Part shown: positions 51,305-64,000 of the stretch, one piece after another
Position numbering within the stretch: the first letter of the stretch is position 1
Layout of the letters: every line of letters starts with the position of its first letter
From: Panagrolaimus kolymaensis
Lineage: Eukaryota; Nematoda; Chromadorea; Rhabditida; Panagrolaimidae
Assembly: GCA_028622995.1 (NCBI GenBank)
Contig: JAJQJQ010000050.1
Coordinates: forward strand, 1,302,001 to 1,366,000
DNA: 64,000 bases
Reading direction: 5' to 3'
The notes under the pieces: generated by a model
Database searches by the model: none
What the model saw: the letters and a program-made list of their open reading frames with translations, nothing else
What the model was told of the DNA's origin: nothing
Program-made: the position numbers and the translations under genes

Positions 51305-54300
51305 TTATTGTTGGAAAAGAAATTGAGGCTGATATCCTCCAGAAAGAGTTTGAACATAATTTCCTTGACTTCCAAGAAATTGTGATTTAAAATCATATGG
51401 AGTTTTTAAGGTATCATAAAAATGTGCTGCATTCACAGCAGTTTGGAATTGATTATTGGTTTGTAGTTGTTGAGATTGTTGTTGTTGCATTATTATTTCA
51501 TCAGATTGATCCAAATTTGATTCAGATTTATTTCGTTTTCCCTTGGAATGGGCCTTTCGATTTCTACTTTGAATTCCTTCTTTTCTCATCGATACTGGTC
51601 TTGTAACCTGCAAAAAAAGATATTTTGTTAAATTGTAATTAAATTTTTCTTTGGCATTGAGAGACAAAATATTTTTGGCATCTTTTATTACAAAATTTAA
51701 TTGATTTGAATGTCTGTGATAAAATTGTTATGGCTTTTTGGAAATCTCATAAAAAAATTAGAAAAACCTCGAAAAACTAATAAATTTTCCCCACATTTTT
51801 TTCTTTCTGTTTTGTATTTGTTTTGTTTTTAAAACCCATCCAATTAACTCCAAAAAACCCTTCCACCTGTAACTATGTTAGTTGCATAACGAGGCCGAAG
51901 TCATGATCTCTCATTTTTTCCTTCAAATTCTTCGTCGAAAGAAATAAACATTTTTATTTTTTTATTTATTCCAATTTTTTTATGAGATCAATGCTGACTG
52001 AGAGTTAAGTTGATTTGACACTCAATTAACCTCGAGACTTCCATTCTCTTCTTCTTCGCAAATAAAAAAGTTAGTTAAAGAAAGAGGAGAAATGGAGTCA
52101 CATATAAAAACACGCATGATTAATTGTCCAAAAAAAGAAGAAAAAGTCATTGCGAGCATTTTGTTGGTTGGCGATCAGCCTTGAAAAGAGAGGTGTCGTA
52201 AATAAATAAAAAAATACGGTAAAAGCAAACCAAAAAAGAAGAAAAGAGGCTAATCGAAAAAAAATTAGGAGGCTTTTAGAAGAAGAAAAAATGTAAGTAA
52301 AAAATGAGTTTCGAAAAAAAATTAGTTTTTGCTTTTAAAAAAATTTTCTTTAATGTAAAACAACTGTTTTTGAGATTCAGTTTAAGTTTTAGCAAAAAAA
52401 AAATGGAGTTAAAAAAGCTGTTTTTTTTATTAATAGCAAACGATGATTATTAATGTCAGGGAAAAATTTTTTTTGAGGTTCAAAAGCAAAAGTCGTTTGT
52501 AATAAAAAATTTAAAAGGCTTACATTATGCAATTTATAATATAATCCACATGCATTACATACAGGTTCACCATGACCATTTCGACGCCATAAAGTTGTAT
52601 TCGTTGTTCGACAATTTACACATGTCACACCGGTTCGCTTTTGAGTAGTCTGAAAAAATAACATTTGTCAATTTATACTTCAATAAAAAAATTATTCAAA
52701 ATTACGGAATAAAAATTTTTTATTATGCCACTTATATTTCTACGGTAAATTGCTTTAAATAAATTTATTTGTGCTTGTCGTATTTTTTTCACCGTCGCCG
52801 ACCGACAAAGGACTTTTATTTTTTTACGCAGACTTTAATTGGAACAAAAAACAAAACGAAAGCAATCAAATCCATTTATTTTATTTTATTATTTTTATAA
52901 ATTGTCTTCGTCTCTTTCAGGTTTATTTTTTCGGTGTTCAAAAACATCTGTCGTCGTCGTTGTTGCTGCAGAGTAAAAACTATCAAATAAAAAAAAGGTA
53001 AAAAGACTTTTCTTTAAATTTAAATTTTTTAAAGTTTGTTTTTTAGTTTCTTTGCATCGATTATTGGCTTCTTTGTGTGCTTTTTTCTTTCTTTTGTTTT
53101 GAAAGTGTCTTTCGACGACGTGCCTCTCTTTTTGTTCTTTTTTTTGGGTCACGGAGTTAAAATTTAACTAGCTCATTAACGTATTTCTATTTTATTTAAC
53201 TTCCTCTCTAAAGAACTTTTTTTTGTTGTTTTCTGAAAATAAAAAAATGAAAAAAGAAGTTAAATAATTTTCCTCATTCTTTTATTTTTCCCTCCATCAA
53301 AAAAAAAGAAAAGAAGAAGAGGTAAACGCAAATAGAAAAAAAGAAAAGAAAATAGGGTATCATTGCTGCCGGGGAAATTGGATGGTTGTCAGCGCATCGC
53401 GGCGCAGTTCTTAAAAACAAAACAAAATATCAGCAACAACAGAGACTTGCCTTCTGATGATGAAAAAAATGATAAGATCTATTATTTGCCTCTCTCTCTA
53501 ACTTAGTCGCCGCTGTTGCCGTCGGAATTTTTTTTCCTCATTTTTTTTTTGAAAGAGGAGGAAAAATATTTTTTCAAAGAGCCCGTGGGCAACGAACGTA
53601 TTTATGCATGCAATGGAGTATATACAACGACGACGGCGACGACATGGTCGAAAAAAATAGAAAAAATCAACGCTCAATTTGTATTTGTTTTTAGAAGAAA
53701 AAGGAGGCGATGAAATATAATTAATTGGACAAGACAAGGACGAGGAGGTAAAAAAAATCAAATAGAGAGGTACTGTTAATTAATAATATTTTTTGAAAAA
53801 AGAAGAATCAAAGTGAGGCAGAATTTTCTTTGAAAAAAAAATGTTAAAATGAGTGATGAGAAAAAAAAACTTGGTGTTTTGATTTTTTTACCCTCCAAAA
53901 AAAATAAACATAAGCATATTTTTTTTGTTCTAACTTTGTTTTGTTTTGATTAACTTTCTGCGCAATAATAATTATTATTACATTCATTCATTGCCTCTCG
54001 CTTGCCAATAATAATAGCAACAAAAAGCAGAAGAAAAAAAAACTCGAGAAAAAGAAACTATTCAAAAACAAGAGTTTGCTAGTTCGAGGAAGAGTAAGAA
54101 GCAGCAAAAAAAGGTGTAGAGAGATTGAATTACATAATCTCCATTTTTGACACAAAAAAAAATAGAGAGGAGGGGATAACCCAAGGTCAAAAATGTCAGA
54201 TTAGACAGATAATATACATAGTTTCAAGTGGCCCATTTTTCACACCTGATCGAAAATGATTTTTTTTTTATCCATAAATAAATAAGTTTTAATTACTCAT

Positions 54301-56741
54301 AAATTCAGAAAATAAAACTAAAAAATTGATACACTTGACTTTCGATAAAAAAAAACAAAAAAAGAATTAATGCTTCTTTTTTCCTTTCCCTTCCTCGAAT
54401 ATTATGAAATGGAAAGAAAAAATAAAGCATACTGTAAAAAAAAATACAAGAAAAAAAATATTGAATGTTTTGATTCTTTTCTTTCTCTCTTTTCGAATCG
54501 AAAAAAAGCAATGCAAGCAAAGGCAGTGTCAGAGTGTAACTTTTATTTTTCTTGTTTGTTGATGTCCGAGAAAAAAAAATTATAGCGAAAAAAATAAAAC
54601 AAAAAAAAGAAAAAAAATGGAAGAATCTTCTTCATCGATGAAAACTAAATTTATTTTGGAAAAACGTTTTTTAGTTGTAAAAAATAATAATATTAAAAAA
54701 AAATATGCTTCAGTTTTTCCTTACTTTTATTTTAATTTTTATTTTGCCAGGTTTGTGAATTTGCTGCGCCATAAATGATTTGAAGGTTGGAAAAAGAGAG
54801 TTAAAAGTCATAATTTTTTTTTATTTATCCCTTCCCTTCCGCTTTTATTTTTTTAAGTTGCTGATGATTTAATTAAAGAAGAAGAGAGAAAGGAAAAGGA
54901 AAAAATGCCATGGCATATTCATATTTTTTGTTTTGGTTTTGATTATTATAATTGCAAGTCGGTCGGTCGGTGGGATAAACAAAAAAAGAAGAAAGAATTA
55001 AAGGCACTTCCGCGGTAAACGGTTTTTCAAGGCAAAAAAAAAATGATGCAAAGTTAGAAAATCAGAAGTTTAGAAGGAGAAAGAAAAAAAGGACAATAAA
55101 AAAAAGTTAACGACGTTTTGTGTCAAAAATAAAAAAATAAAAGAAAGCGAGCGACAAGAGCGCGAAAATTTTGTGAAATTTTATGGTTTTTGCTAGTTTT
55201 AATTTTACTTGTTAAATAATGAAATTTTTTTTAACTTACCTGTCTTTTCTTTGGTTTAACTAAAGGCCTATTTTGTCCATTCATTTTATGATATAATCCA
55301 CAAGCATTGCAAAGATAATGGCCATTTCCATCTCGCCGCCAAAGAGGGGTGTGTTCAGCTCCACAATTTGTGCATTGTCTATCTTCAGCTAAAACATCTT
55401 TAATTTAAAAATAAAGAATTTGGAAGCATTTGTTAAACATACTTTTTTGTTGTTTGCTTGCTCGACTTGAAGTTCTTCGATGATGATGGTGGTGGCTTCG
55501 CTCATTACCGCCGCCATTTTGCTGAAGCGAAAGTAACGACGAATCATGATGATGCAAACCTTGATTTTGGAGGGGCACTTGGAGTTGCAATTGTTGCTGA
55601 TGATGTTGTTCCGCTTGTAATTGCTGTTGCTGCAATTGAAGCTCATCCGAATCTGCACTATTACTTGCTGTGGAAGCCACAACATTTGAAACTATCCTGG
55701 ATGAATCAAAAGCAGATTTTTGAAGCAAATAATTATAATCAGCTACATTGGCGCCATATTGATACCCAGAAGCTTGAGGAAAGAAATTTTGGGCGGCTGC
55801 TTGATTCGAGGCTGGAAAAAATGTGAAATGAGAGAAGAAGAATAACTAGCTTTTAAAATGTCTTTTGAAAAGTGAATTTGCCAAGTTTATCAAATACAAA
55901 AAATCTCCACTTTACACTCCCCCTTTTTTTAACTGATTTTTTTCCGATAATCTTTTTTCAATCAAATAAAAGCAACAATCAAAATACTTACCAACAAACA
56001 TACTGGTTGGATCTGTTCCAATCATAGCGTGTTGTTGTTGTTGAACCCCTAAAGCTCCAGATAAATCTGTGGAAGCTAAAGTTGCTGCAGCCACAGCTTC
56101 AGCTGATGTGGAATTATTAGTTGCAGAACCACCAGAAATTGAAGTGGATGTCGCATAATTCCATGCTGGCAATAGGTGAGTTAAATATGCATTTGTTGGA
56201 TCATAAGAAGCTTTAATAGTATTTGGATAATAAAAATGCTGACTAGCTGCAGTAGTGGTATTTGTTTGAGGATAAAAAGGTGGTTTGATTGGAGAAAATA
56301 CCTAAAAATTTCTGTAGTTTAGAAGGTCTCAAAGTGAAAGAAAAAGAAACTTTTGAGTCCCAGAGCGAAAAAATGCAAAAAATTGAGTGTCTTAAAGCGA
56401 AAACTTACATTTTCATTGGAATCTGAAGTATCGATGTCAGCGAGGCCATGTTGTTGAAGGCTTAAAGCTTGTTCACAAGTCATTGTAACTCCATCCAAAC
56501 TAAACATTTGTGGCAAAATTTGTTGTTGTTGCTGTTGTTGAAGTTGATCTTGAAGTTGTTGTTGTTCTTGTTGATTTTGCTGTTGTTGTTGTTGATGTTG
56601 ATGATACTGTAATTGCTGTATCAAACTGTCTGATGCTGCTGTCGTCGCTGCAACAACATTATTTAAATCTGATGATGTTGTTGTGGTCGATGTTGTTAAA
56701 TCTCCCGAAGGATCAAATTTAAATTCCATTTGTTGAACCAT
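51305..56741 (-). CDS. elt-1: GATA transcription factor ELT-1 (two zinc fingers)
   Basis: Nuclear activator that specifies epidermis in C. elegans. Six exons (56741-56409, 56301-55992, 55811-55443, 55397-55240, 52649-52524, 51607-51305) give 532 aa. The N-terminus is rich in Gln, Ser, Thr and Ala with long Gln/His tracts. The N-finger starts at Cys346 (CTNCG-x16[17 protein letters not shown]) and the C-finger at Cys400 ([20 protein letters not shown]2-CNAC), both C-x2-C-x17-C-x2-C, followed by the basic tail [18 protein letters not shown]. Two adjacent fingers are the mark of vertebrate GATA1-6 and nematode ELT-1. Introns of 2.6 kb and 0.9 kb flank the C-finger exon. The start [11 protein letters not shown] is the first ATG of the open exon. 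Confidence 0.93.
52650..55239 (-). other. Long elt-1 intron between the two fingers
   Basis: About 2.6 kb, far larger than the 45-90 bp introns typical of this window. AT-rich, with purine and pyrimidine runs. Long introns of developmental regulators often hold enhancers. No nested gene seen. Confidence 0.6.
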
Positions 56742-57409
56742 GGATAAAATTTGGGAATAAAACTAATATGGAATTGAGAATCAAAGTTTGAGGAGGCAAA
56801 GAAGCTGCAGCAACACTAAAAAAATAAAAAACACATGAAATATAAAAAAATAAGTAATAAATCAAAAAAACATTGACAACAGCGATTGAAAGAAGAAAAA
56901 GAATAATGCAGTATCGAAACAAAACAAAAAAAATTTAGTTGGTTGAAAAAAAAAACACCGTAGAAAAACAAACATACACAAAAAAATGGAATAATAATTT
57001 TATTTTCTCCTCCTCTTATTTTTTTTTCTTCTCTCGTCGCGGTGAAGTTAAAAATAAAATAAAAAAGCAAAACGATTTTGAATATATATTTTTTTTCATG
57101 CCTTCAAATCTCGACGCATGTCATCACTTCCATTTTTATTTGTGCCGAAAAAAAAGAAAGAAGAGAGCTACCGCAAGAGTAAAAATAAAAAAAATAAAAG
57201 GGTGCTGTCAAAAGAAAAATCATTTGCCGCTTTGGCCCTCTCTTCACCCTTAAAGGTAAAGAAGGTACAATATCCCTCAAGAAATAAAAGTTTTTGCGCT
57301 TTCTTTTTGTATTTTTAAAAAGAGCGATTATCCCCTCTTTTGACACGCTTATTATTTTTTCTTTAATACAAGAGTGTTAAAAACTTTTTTTTGTTGATCA
57401 AAGAAAAAA

Positions 57410-57717
57410 TTATCTTTGAAGATTCTTTTTTCCAAGAGAGATCGAAATGGAAGGATAAGCATGCCCAACTACATCAAAATCTGTCATCAGCAACCGCCAT
57501 CACTTATCATTGGCATCATCAGGACACCCGGGTGCAAAGTTACGACAAATAGATAAGATAACAAATAAAAAAACAAGCGTGGATGTGGTTACAAGATAAT
57601 ATCATACATCGATCTATGATAACACTAATACACATGTACCCCATCATCATCACCATCAATATGGGAGAGACCCCTCTTTATTATTTTTAGCGATAATCTA
57701 TTTGATATCAGAGATAA
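57410..57717. promoter_or_regulatory. Cluster of GATA sites upstream of elt-1
   Basis: WGATAA or its complement occurs at 57410, 57504, 57551, 57556, 57594, 57617 and 57712, with extra GATAA cores at 57454 and 57691: nine in about 310 bp. The stretch is also less A/T-monotonous than its neighbours. It lies 0.7-1.0 kb upstream of the elt-1 ATG, suggesting an enhancer bound by GATA factors, perhaps ELT-1 itself. Confidence 0.5.
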
Positions 57718-60700
57718 AAAAAAGGAAGGAAGTAAGAAAAGAAGCAAGCGATCTGAGTTCAAGAAAAACCGAATGGCCATAAAGGAAACAATGCTTTAAA
57801 AGACTGCGACACCCTACTTAATCATCAAAGTTGGTTGTAAGATTGGTCAGTTTGATATGGAACTTTTTTAAGTGGTTTATTTTGAGTAAGCTCTCGAAAA
57901 AAACAAGGTTCTTCAATCGCCAACATCAAAAAAAAACACCGTGGAAATATGTTTTTCGCCACTGGCAGATACTATTAAAGATTGCATCAATAACGACGAC
58001 AAATGTGATGGAAATCATCGTCTCCTATTATTTTTTTTTCTATGCTAAAACATCGACACAACGACAACGACCCAAAACAAACGAGCATATTTTCTTTTTC
58101 TTTTTTTTTTCTCAGTGCTGTTGTTGTGCTGCTTCCAGGGGCGGCGTTGCAAATATATAACTGGCTCTTTGAGTGAAGAATTGAAGGCGGAGCAAGAGCT
58201 TGGTATTGGATAAAAAAAATAAAGAAATTTGCTGTAGTATGCGAGAAAGAAAAAAATTACAAAGTATCCAATTTTTTTTGTTTTTGCTGCCGAAATAAAA
58301 AAATTCTTTCTTTTTTCTTTGCTTTTTTCACTATTCTAGATTTTTAGCCTACTTTCCATTTTGAAAAATGCCACGAGAGCTTGCTTTTTTTTCACGTCGA
58401 CACCACCGTAAAAAAAATCGAGACACAGCTAAACCAAAAATAAAAAAAGTGGAAAATCTACCACTTTTAAAAAAAAATTCTTACATTAAAAAAAGACAAA
58501 ATATGGCGGCAAAAAAGCTTTACAAAAAAAATTATGAAAAAACTTTAAAGGCTTTTTTAGTTGACGACGATGATTTTGTTGGTTGGCCCCCATTGGGGCT
58601 GTATATCAAACTTTAAAGGAGCTAACGATGTGACAACAAAGACAGACTTTCATACTTTTTTTTCTTCACTAAAGAAAAAAGTTTTAAAGAAGCATAAAAA
58701 AGTTTTTTTATATGTGTGTATATGGTTTTTTTTTCTTTCGAATTTGTGGTCAAAATAAAAAAAATGAGGTAAGTAGCGACAGTTGGTTTTTTGAATTATT
58801 TTTTTTTTGTTGGCCAAAATGCAAGTTGTTTTTTAAAAACCTTAAAAAAATTATGAAGGATTTGGTGAGAGAGAAAAAAAGAGGAAAGCAAAAAAGGGAC
58901 GGAAAGATGCCTATCAAAAAAGTCAATCATAGAAGATTCGATAATAGAAAAAATGAAAGAAAGAAGAAAGTCGGCACATTTATAAATCAACAAAGTATAT
59001 TAATGAGAAAATAATTTGTCATTTACAAATCATCAAAAAAAAATAGAGGAAAATAATTTTCCTCTCTACCAAATAATCTCTTCGTCTTCGGCGTTTTTGC
59101 TCATCATCACCATCGAGGACGACGACGTCGGCCGACCTCGAGGTGGCAAAAAGCAAGAAAAAAAAGTAGCTTTGGAGTGACCGGTCGTCGGTCGATTGAT
59201 GGTAGTCGCCTTGCGTAAGAAAATAAGAAGGAAGATCTTGAAGTTTGATCAAACGTTTTTTTTCACCCATCGCTTGTTGTTTTGATAACTATTTTTTTTT
59301 TCCTTTTGGTCTGTTTTTGTTTTGTATTTGCCGGTTATGACTTTTTCGCTATTTTTTTTGCCATCTTTTTAATTTGCTTTTTTTTCTCGAGATTCTTTTT
59401 TGACAATGACAAATTTGTTAAATCTGTTTTAACTTTCAAACCAAAAAGTAAGGTCGGGATTTACTATAAAACATTACCAAATAAAACCAAGGGTGTCAAA
59501 AAGTCTTAAAAATGGTGGCAAAAATCCTTGAAAAATTAAAATAAAACCGTTTCATCTTCTTTTTCTTTTTTTTCTTTTAAACCCTTAAGGCGAGAAAAAG
59601 AACGAAGGAAAAAAGTGTCAATGACTCGACGACTGTCGTTTCTTTTTCTTTTTTCGCGCAGTCGAGAGAGAAAAAAAATTCGGCAGATGTCCTCAAAATC
59701 CATGCTTCTTCTTTTTCTTTTTTGCTTTAAAAACTGTCGTTGTGATTTTTTTTCTTCGTTTCATTTTATTTCACATCGTTTTTGAATAATTGCTTCTTGC
59801 TATTTGCTACCAATGAAAAAAAAGAAGAATAAAATAAAATACTTGCAAAAAAAATTTGAAAGATGATGCATGCTTCAACAAATTTTTAGCGCATTAAATT
59901 TAAATAAAAAACATTTTTTTATTTGAAAATGAAAAGCCACGAAAAAAAAATGAAGACAAATCGTTTGTCCCATGATCGTCTTTTTTAGTTTCCAATTTTT
60001 AAACATAAAAAAAAAACACAAAAAAAATGAATGAATGTTTTTTTTACGAAATCGTAGCTGCTTTTTTTAATGTTAAAATTTTGTTTTAAAACTATTTTAT
60101 TTATTTTTTTCGGGAATTTTAAAAATCTGCTGCTTTTGTTTTTTATTTTTATCCACGAGTCCTACCTACCGTAACCCATTTCACTTGGAGCTTAAAATTT
60201 GCGTGAGTGGCAGCGGCATTTCTCTCAAGAGAAATCAAAAGTGATAATGGAATTTTTTTATTTTTAGTTATTTTAATATTCCCAAAGGAGACGACAAATT
60301 TTCAATTTCCCTAAATATAAAATAAACTAAATCGAAAAAATAAAAATAAAATAGTAGATTGACAGCAAGCGGAAGCTCTATTTTCATTTTCCTCTCTCTT
60401 TTTTTTTTATTCTACCGTAGTTAGTCGAGTCAAAAGCAAGCAAGTGTAAAGCTTTTTTTTGCTAATCACTCGCTGACGCAAAAAATTATAAAAAGCATCA
60501 AAAAATTTCCAAAAAAAAATTCCATGTTTCCCATGGATTTAATTTTTTTAATAATTATTAAAAAATTCCCATCATCGCAACTTTTTTTTATCCACCAACG
60601 TTGTTTAATCTTTGTATAAAAAAAAAGTTTTTGCGCCAAAGCTAAACGATTATCGACTTATCCGTAGTCTAACGACTGTAAAAAAAAGAGCAAAGGAATG

Positions 60701-63700
60701 CCATGGATTGAAGAAGAAGAAAAAAAGTCTCAGAGGAGAGTTCTTTAAAAAAGCCAGGAAAAAACCACAGTGATTTGAGCAAAAAAAAAGCAAAGGAATG
60801 GATGCTTTTGAAATTGGTCGAAGTCATCCTTATTTTTTTTTCTCATTTTGATGAACGACAAAAGCTAAAAAATAGAAGTTTTTGGGGTTCTTTTTGTTTT
60901 GTTTGGTAGAAATAAAAAAAGAAATCGAAAAAGAAAGAAGAAATGCCAAAGATGGAAAGGAAAAAGAAGAATAAAAAAAAAATACGAAAACACACATTTA
61001 AAAGTTAATCGAGCCACAACATTAAAAACAAAAAAGCAAGCGAAGAAAGAAAGATATTTCCGGTGGTTTTTCCTTCTTTTTTCAAAAATTCAAAAAAGTG
61101 GCAACAAATAATAATAAAAATTAAATGCGATTAAGCAAAGAAAACAAATAGCAAAAAAAGCCATGGATACAGTAAGAAAGAAAAAGCCAAATTTTACTTT
61201 AGCCAAAAAATAGCGGTTTTATTGCAACCGATGTTTTTTAAAATTAATATTTACTAACTTTCACGCTGGCAAATAACAAAAAATCAATTTTTCGCTGCCC
61301 TTAGAAATGAATCCGAAAAACCAATCAACTTTGCTGATAAAATCAGAGAGCTGCAAATTACCAAAAGAAAAAGGCTTCTACGGGAACTAAATAAAAATTA
61401 ATCGATATTAAATTGAAATTTTAATAATTTTATACTATTCTGAATTTTGAATAAAAAAAATTATTGTTACAAAATTTGAGTTTACAAAAGTTTGGTATCA
61501 TTAAACTGTCAAAAACCATTTTTAATTTCACATATTCATGACGAATGATAGATATATTTGTTTCTTTCTATTTTTTTCATTGTAAAATAAATATTTATCC
61601 CTTAAGAGAATAATTAACCTAATGTCAATCGTTTACACTTCTTCTAGAAATGACAATAATCCCACGGTCAAAAATGCTCTGCTGCTCTCATTTTTTTTGG
61701 GAGGGTGGGTGAACGAGGAAGAGTGAGGAAAAAAAATGTTATCAACTTGATCTCTTTTTTTTTCAGGTGGTTAAATTACTTACGAAGCAGAGTGAAAGAG
61801 AGAGAAAGCAATAAAAAAAAAAGTTATAAACATTAAAAACATTAAGTTTTGAGTCATAAATCATGATAGTTGGAAGGATGGATGTCAAAAAAAGACGCAT
61901 GGCAAAAAGTCAACAACTATCCCGGAGGTTATATAACCAACAAAAATAAAAATAAATGAGTTACAGTTTTTCAGGTTTGATACACGATTTTTTTATTTTT
62001 TCGAAGAAGTGAGTGAAAATGCCATAAACTTGCCATGTCAATGCCAAACTATTTTTTACTACTTTTTTTTTACTCATTTATGGTTATTTTTAAGGTTAAA
62101 GTATTTATATTTTTTTTGGAAAGATAAAATAGCAATAAAAAAAAATTTAATTCAATCAAAAATTAATGATTCGAATAAATATAAAATTAAAGTACAGAAA
62201 TACAAAAACGCAAGAAAAAAAAGTAGGGGATAAAAATAAAGAAACCCACGATGATGAAGCTGCATAAAAGCAACCGACCGATTCATAGAAAAAAATGTTG
62301 CAATAAAAAAGAAGTTTAAGGCTGTCAAAATATTTATTTCAATTTCCTGTAAATACATGAAAAAGAGAAAAGAAAAGAGTAAGAATCTTAATTTCCCGCA
62401 TTTATTTTTGTTTTCCTGGAATCAGCACAGACGATAGAGAAAGGGAAGCATGAAGACGATAACCAGCTGGCACACAAGCAATGAATGAGCGCGGCTATGT
62501 TCAATGAGTCGTAACATAATTTCCCCATATTATTTTCTATTGTTTTTAGTCTTAATTTAACCCAATATTTATTATGCTTTTTTAAATTCCTTTTTTTGCG
62601 AATTTTAAATGGTTTTACAATAAAAAAATTTAAAGGTTAAAAAATGGGACTTTTAATGACTGTACAAAAAAAATTGTCTTTGGCACCAATGTTTGGGTAT
62701 TTTTTTTATACAATAAAAATTAACTTTTTCTTTGTGTTTTTTCTTTTCTCATTTTTGTTTTTGTCATTTGCTTACAATAGTCGTTAATTATTTTTCAATC
62801 AAAACAAATAAAAATAAATGCGGCTTTTACTCTTTTTTTCGTGTCAAATAAAAAAAGTCCTATTTTGCTCCGATTTTTTGAAATATATAAAAAAAAGTAG
62901 TCCCAAAGGAATCTATTGCCTTCTCACAAATTTTTTTAATGCGATTTTGATTGTTTTTGCTTTTTTGCTTCCTTTTTTTTAAATGTGTGAGAGAGCGCCT
63001 TCTGTCTCTTTCTTTTTTTGTTGCCTTTGCTTCTTCTCTCTTTAGTCACATTTTCAATTGTCAATCTCGACACTATTTTTTTTCTTTAAATAAAAAAATT
63101 TGCATAATTTTTTTTCGCAAGGATACACATATAAATTTTTTTTACTGTTTTTAAACAATCATCAATCTTTTTTTTCGAAAAAACTGTCAACTCTTTTAAT
63201 AGGAAAATACAAAAGCAAGGCAAAGCTGGCTGGCACTAACTTGATTTTATTTTTTTATTTTTGGACAAAAATGTTTTTTTGTTTTAAAACAATTTTTTCT
63301 GAATATTTATAGAAAACAAAAGCAATTTTCGATTACTAATATTTTTATGCGAATGAAACATTAACTTTTTTCATGTTCGTACCTCTTCCGCCGAGAAGAG
63401 CAAACTACATAGAAAAATTAACTGAACTCAAATTAATTTTATATAAAATGATTTTTTTTTTAAACTTGATCCAAAAAATTACCAGGTACATAATACTTTC
63501 TTACTTTTTTCATTAATTTAAATTATATGTTTATCTGAATAAAAAGTTCACATGTTTTTATTTTATTATACATAATTCATAGAAAGCAAGCGAAAAAGGG
63601 AGTTGACTTCATTATTTTAAAGTTCACGCATTAAAATAAGCTTCCTCCACGTAAATTCTTGTGAATAGTATTTTTTCTTCCTCAGCATTTTACATAATTA

Positions 63701-63825
63701 AATTTAAAAAATAAATCTAATAAACGCTTACGGTAAATCAAAGTAGAAAATTTTTTTGTGTGGAATATTTAAGGCCTTGGATAAACTAGCTTTAACATTC
63801 AGAAAAAGTACTTTTGAAGAATAAA
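57718..63825. other. Long AT-rich intergenic region
   Basis: About 6 kb between elt-1 and the gene at the window end, full of A/T and purine/pyrimidine runs. A GC-richer patch at 59080-59230 (CGACGACGTCGGCCGACCT) contains an 83-codon minus frame without a known domain. No RNA gene or mobile element recognised. Confidence 0.5.
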
Positions 63826-64000
63826 ATGAATATTTCAAATGAAAGTGAAGAAGGAGCTTCAAGTGAAATGCAGGACTACCCTAAGTACCTCGAAAAAATT
63901 GATTTTGACAAAGAATTTTATCCTATTGCTTACAAAATTTTGAATATGGCCAATCCAATTTTTATTTATGTGAATTGGTCCTTTTCCGTATCCAAAATTT
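63826..64000 (+). CDS. 5' end of an unidentified gene (runs off the window)
   Basis: An ATG opens a frame of 58 codons still open at the window edge: an acidic Ser/Glu start, then YPKYLEKIDFDKEFYPIAYKI and a hydrophobic NPIFIYVNWSF stretch. Codon use looks like the real genes nearby. The beginning of a membrane protein is possible, but no family can be assigned from this much. Confidence 0.45.
   Translation, partial: MNISNESEEGASSEMQDYPKYLEKIDFDKEFYPIAYKILNMANPIFIYVNWSFSVSKI

Noticed and set aside
58368..59270. Small frames on both strands
   Set aside because: Lys/Arg-rich or Phe-rich low-complexity translations; the GC-richer patch at 59.1 kb has no domain or splice partner.

Overview
The window looks like nuclear DNA of a nematode. 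It is very AT-rich. Its genes are compact, with many small introns (about 45-90 bp) that start GTAAG/GTATG and end TTTTAG/TTTCAG. An exact copy of the 22-nt nematode SL1 spliced leader is present at 24843-24864, and several genes have clear nematode counterparts (rho-1, mks-1, elt-1, cir-1). I cannot name the species. Exon borders were built by hand from splice signals and reading phase; transcripts were not available.

Layout. 0.2-1.3 kb: Rho GTPase (-). 5.7-6.4 kb: CES-2/PAR-type bZIP factor (-). 8.4 kb: candidate structured RNA. 10.2-16.9 kb: an intact autonomous Helitron (-) encoding a Ulp1-type SUMO-protease domain, a HUH/Y2 Rep domain and a Pif1-type helicase, preceded by tandemly duplicated exon-intron units that each carry a SUMO-interaction-like motif. 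18.4-19.3 kb: a small gene of unknown function and an EGF-like gene remnant. 20.0-22.2 kb: the ciliary B9 gene mks-1. 23.0-24.0 and 47.4-48.5 kb: two paralogous secreted Cys-rich proteins of unknown function. 24.5-26.1 kb: an astacin-family gene that has lost every zinc ligand and contains a 480-bp solo LTR in a perfect 5-bp target duplication; the LTR carries the SL1 copy and a five-unit minisatellite. 26.4-27.8 kb: CIR1 homologue. 29.7-30.5 kb: a nuclear receptor DNA-binding domain without a ligand-binding domain. 31.2-32.6 kb: secreted two-CUB protein. 35.6-37.6 kb: SH2D4-type adaptor. 38.4-39.1 kb: riboflavin kinase, convergent with an ML-domain protein at 39.3-39.8 kb. 41.3-42.8 kb: multi-exon protein of unknown function. 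44.1-46.3 kb: SMPD4 homologue. 51.3-56.7 kb: two-finger GATA factor elt-1, with a cluster of GATA sites upstream. 63.8-64.0 kb: the 5' end of a further gene.

The host genes are ordinary single-copy eukaryotic genes with no sign of an operon. The novelty lies in the mobile elements. The solo LTR inside the dead astacin holds an SL1 copy right after its AATAAA signal, and its edges plus the target duplication supply splice sites that would remove it exactly in frame. The Helitron combines a deSUMOylase-like protease with serial SUMO-interaction-like motifs. The long gaps are AT-rich, full of A/T and purine/pyrimidine runs; I saw no tRNA, rRNA or CRISPR in them.
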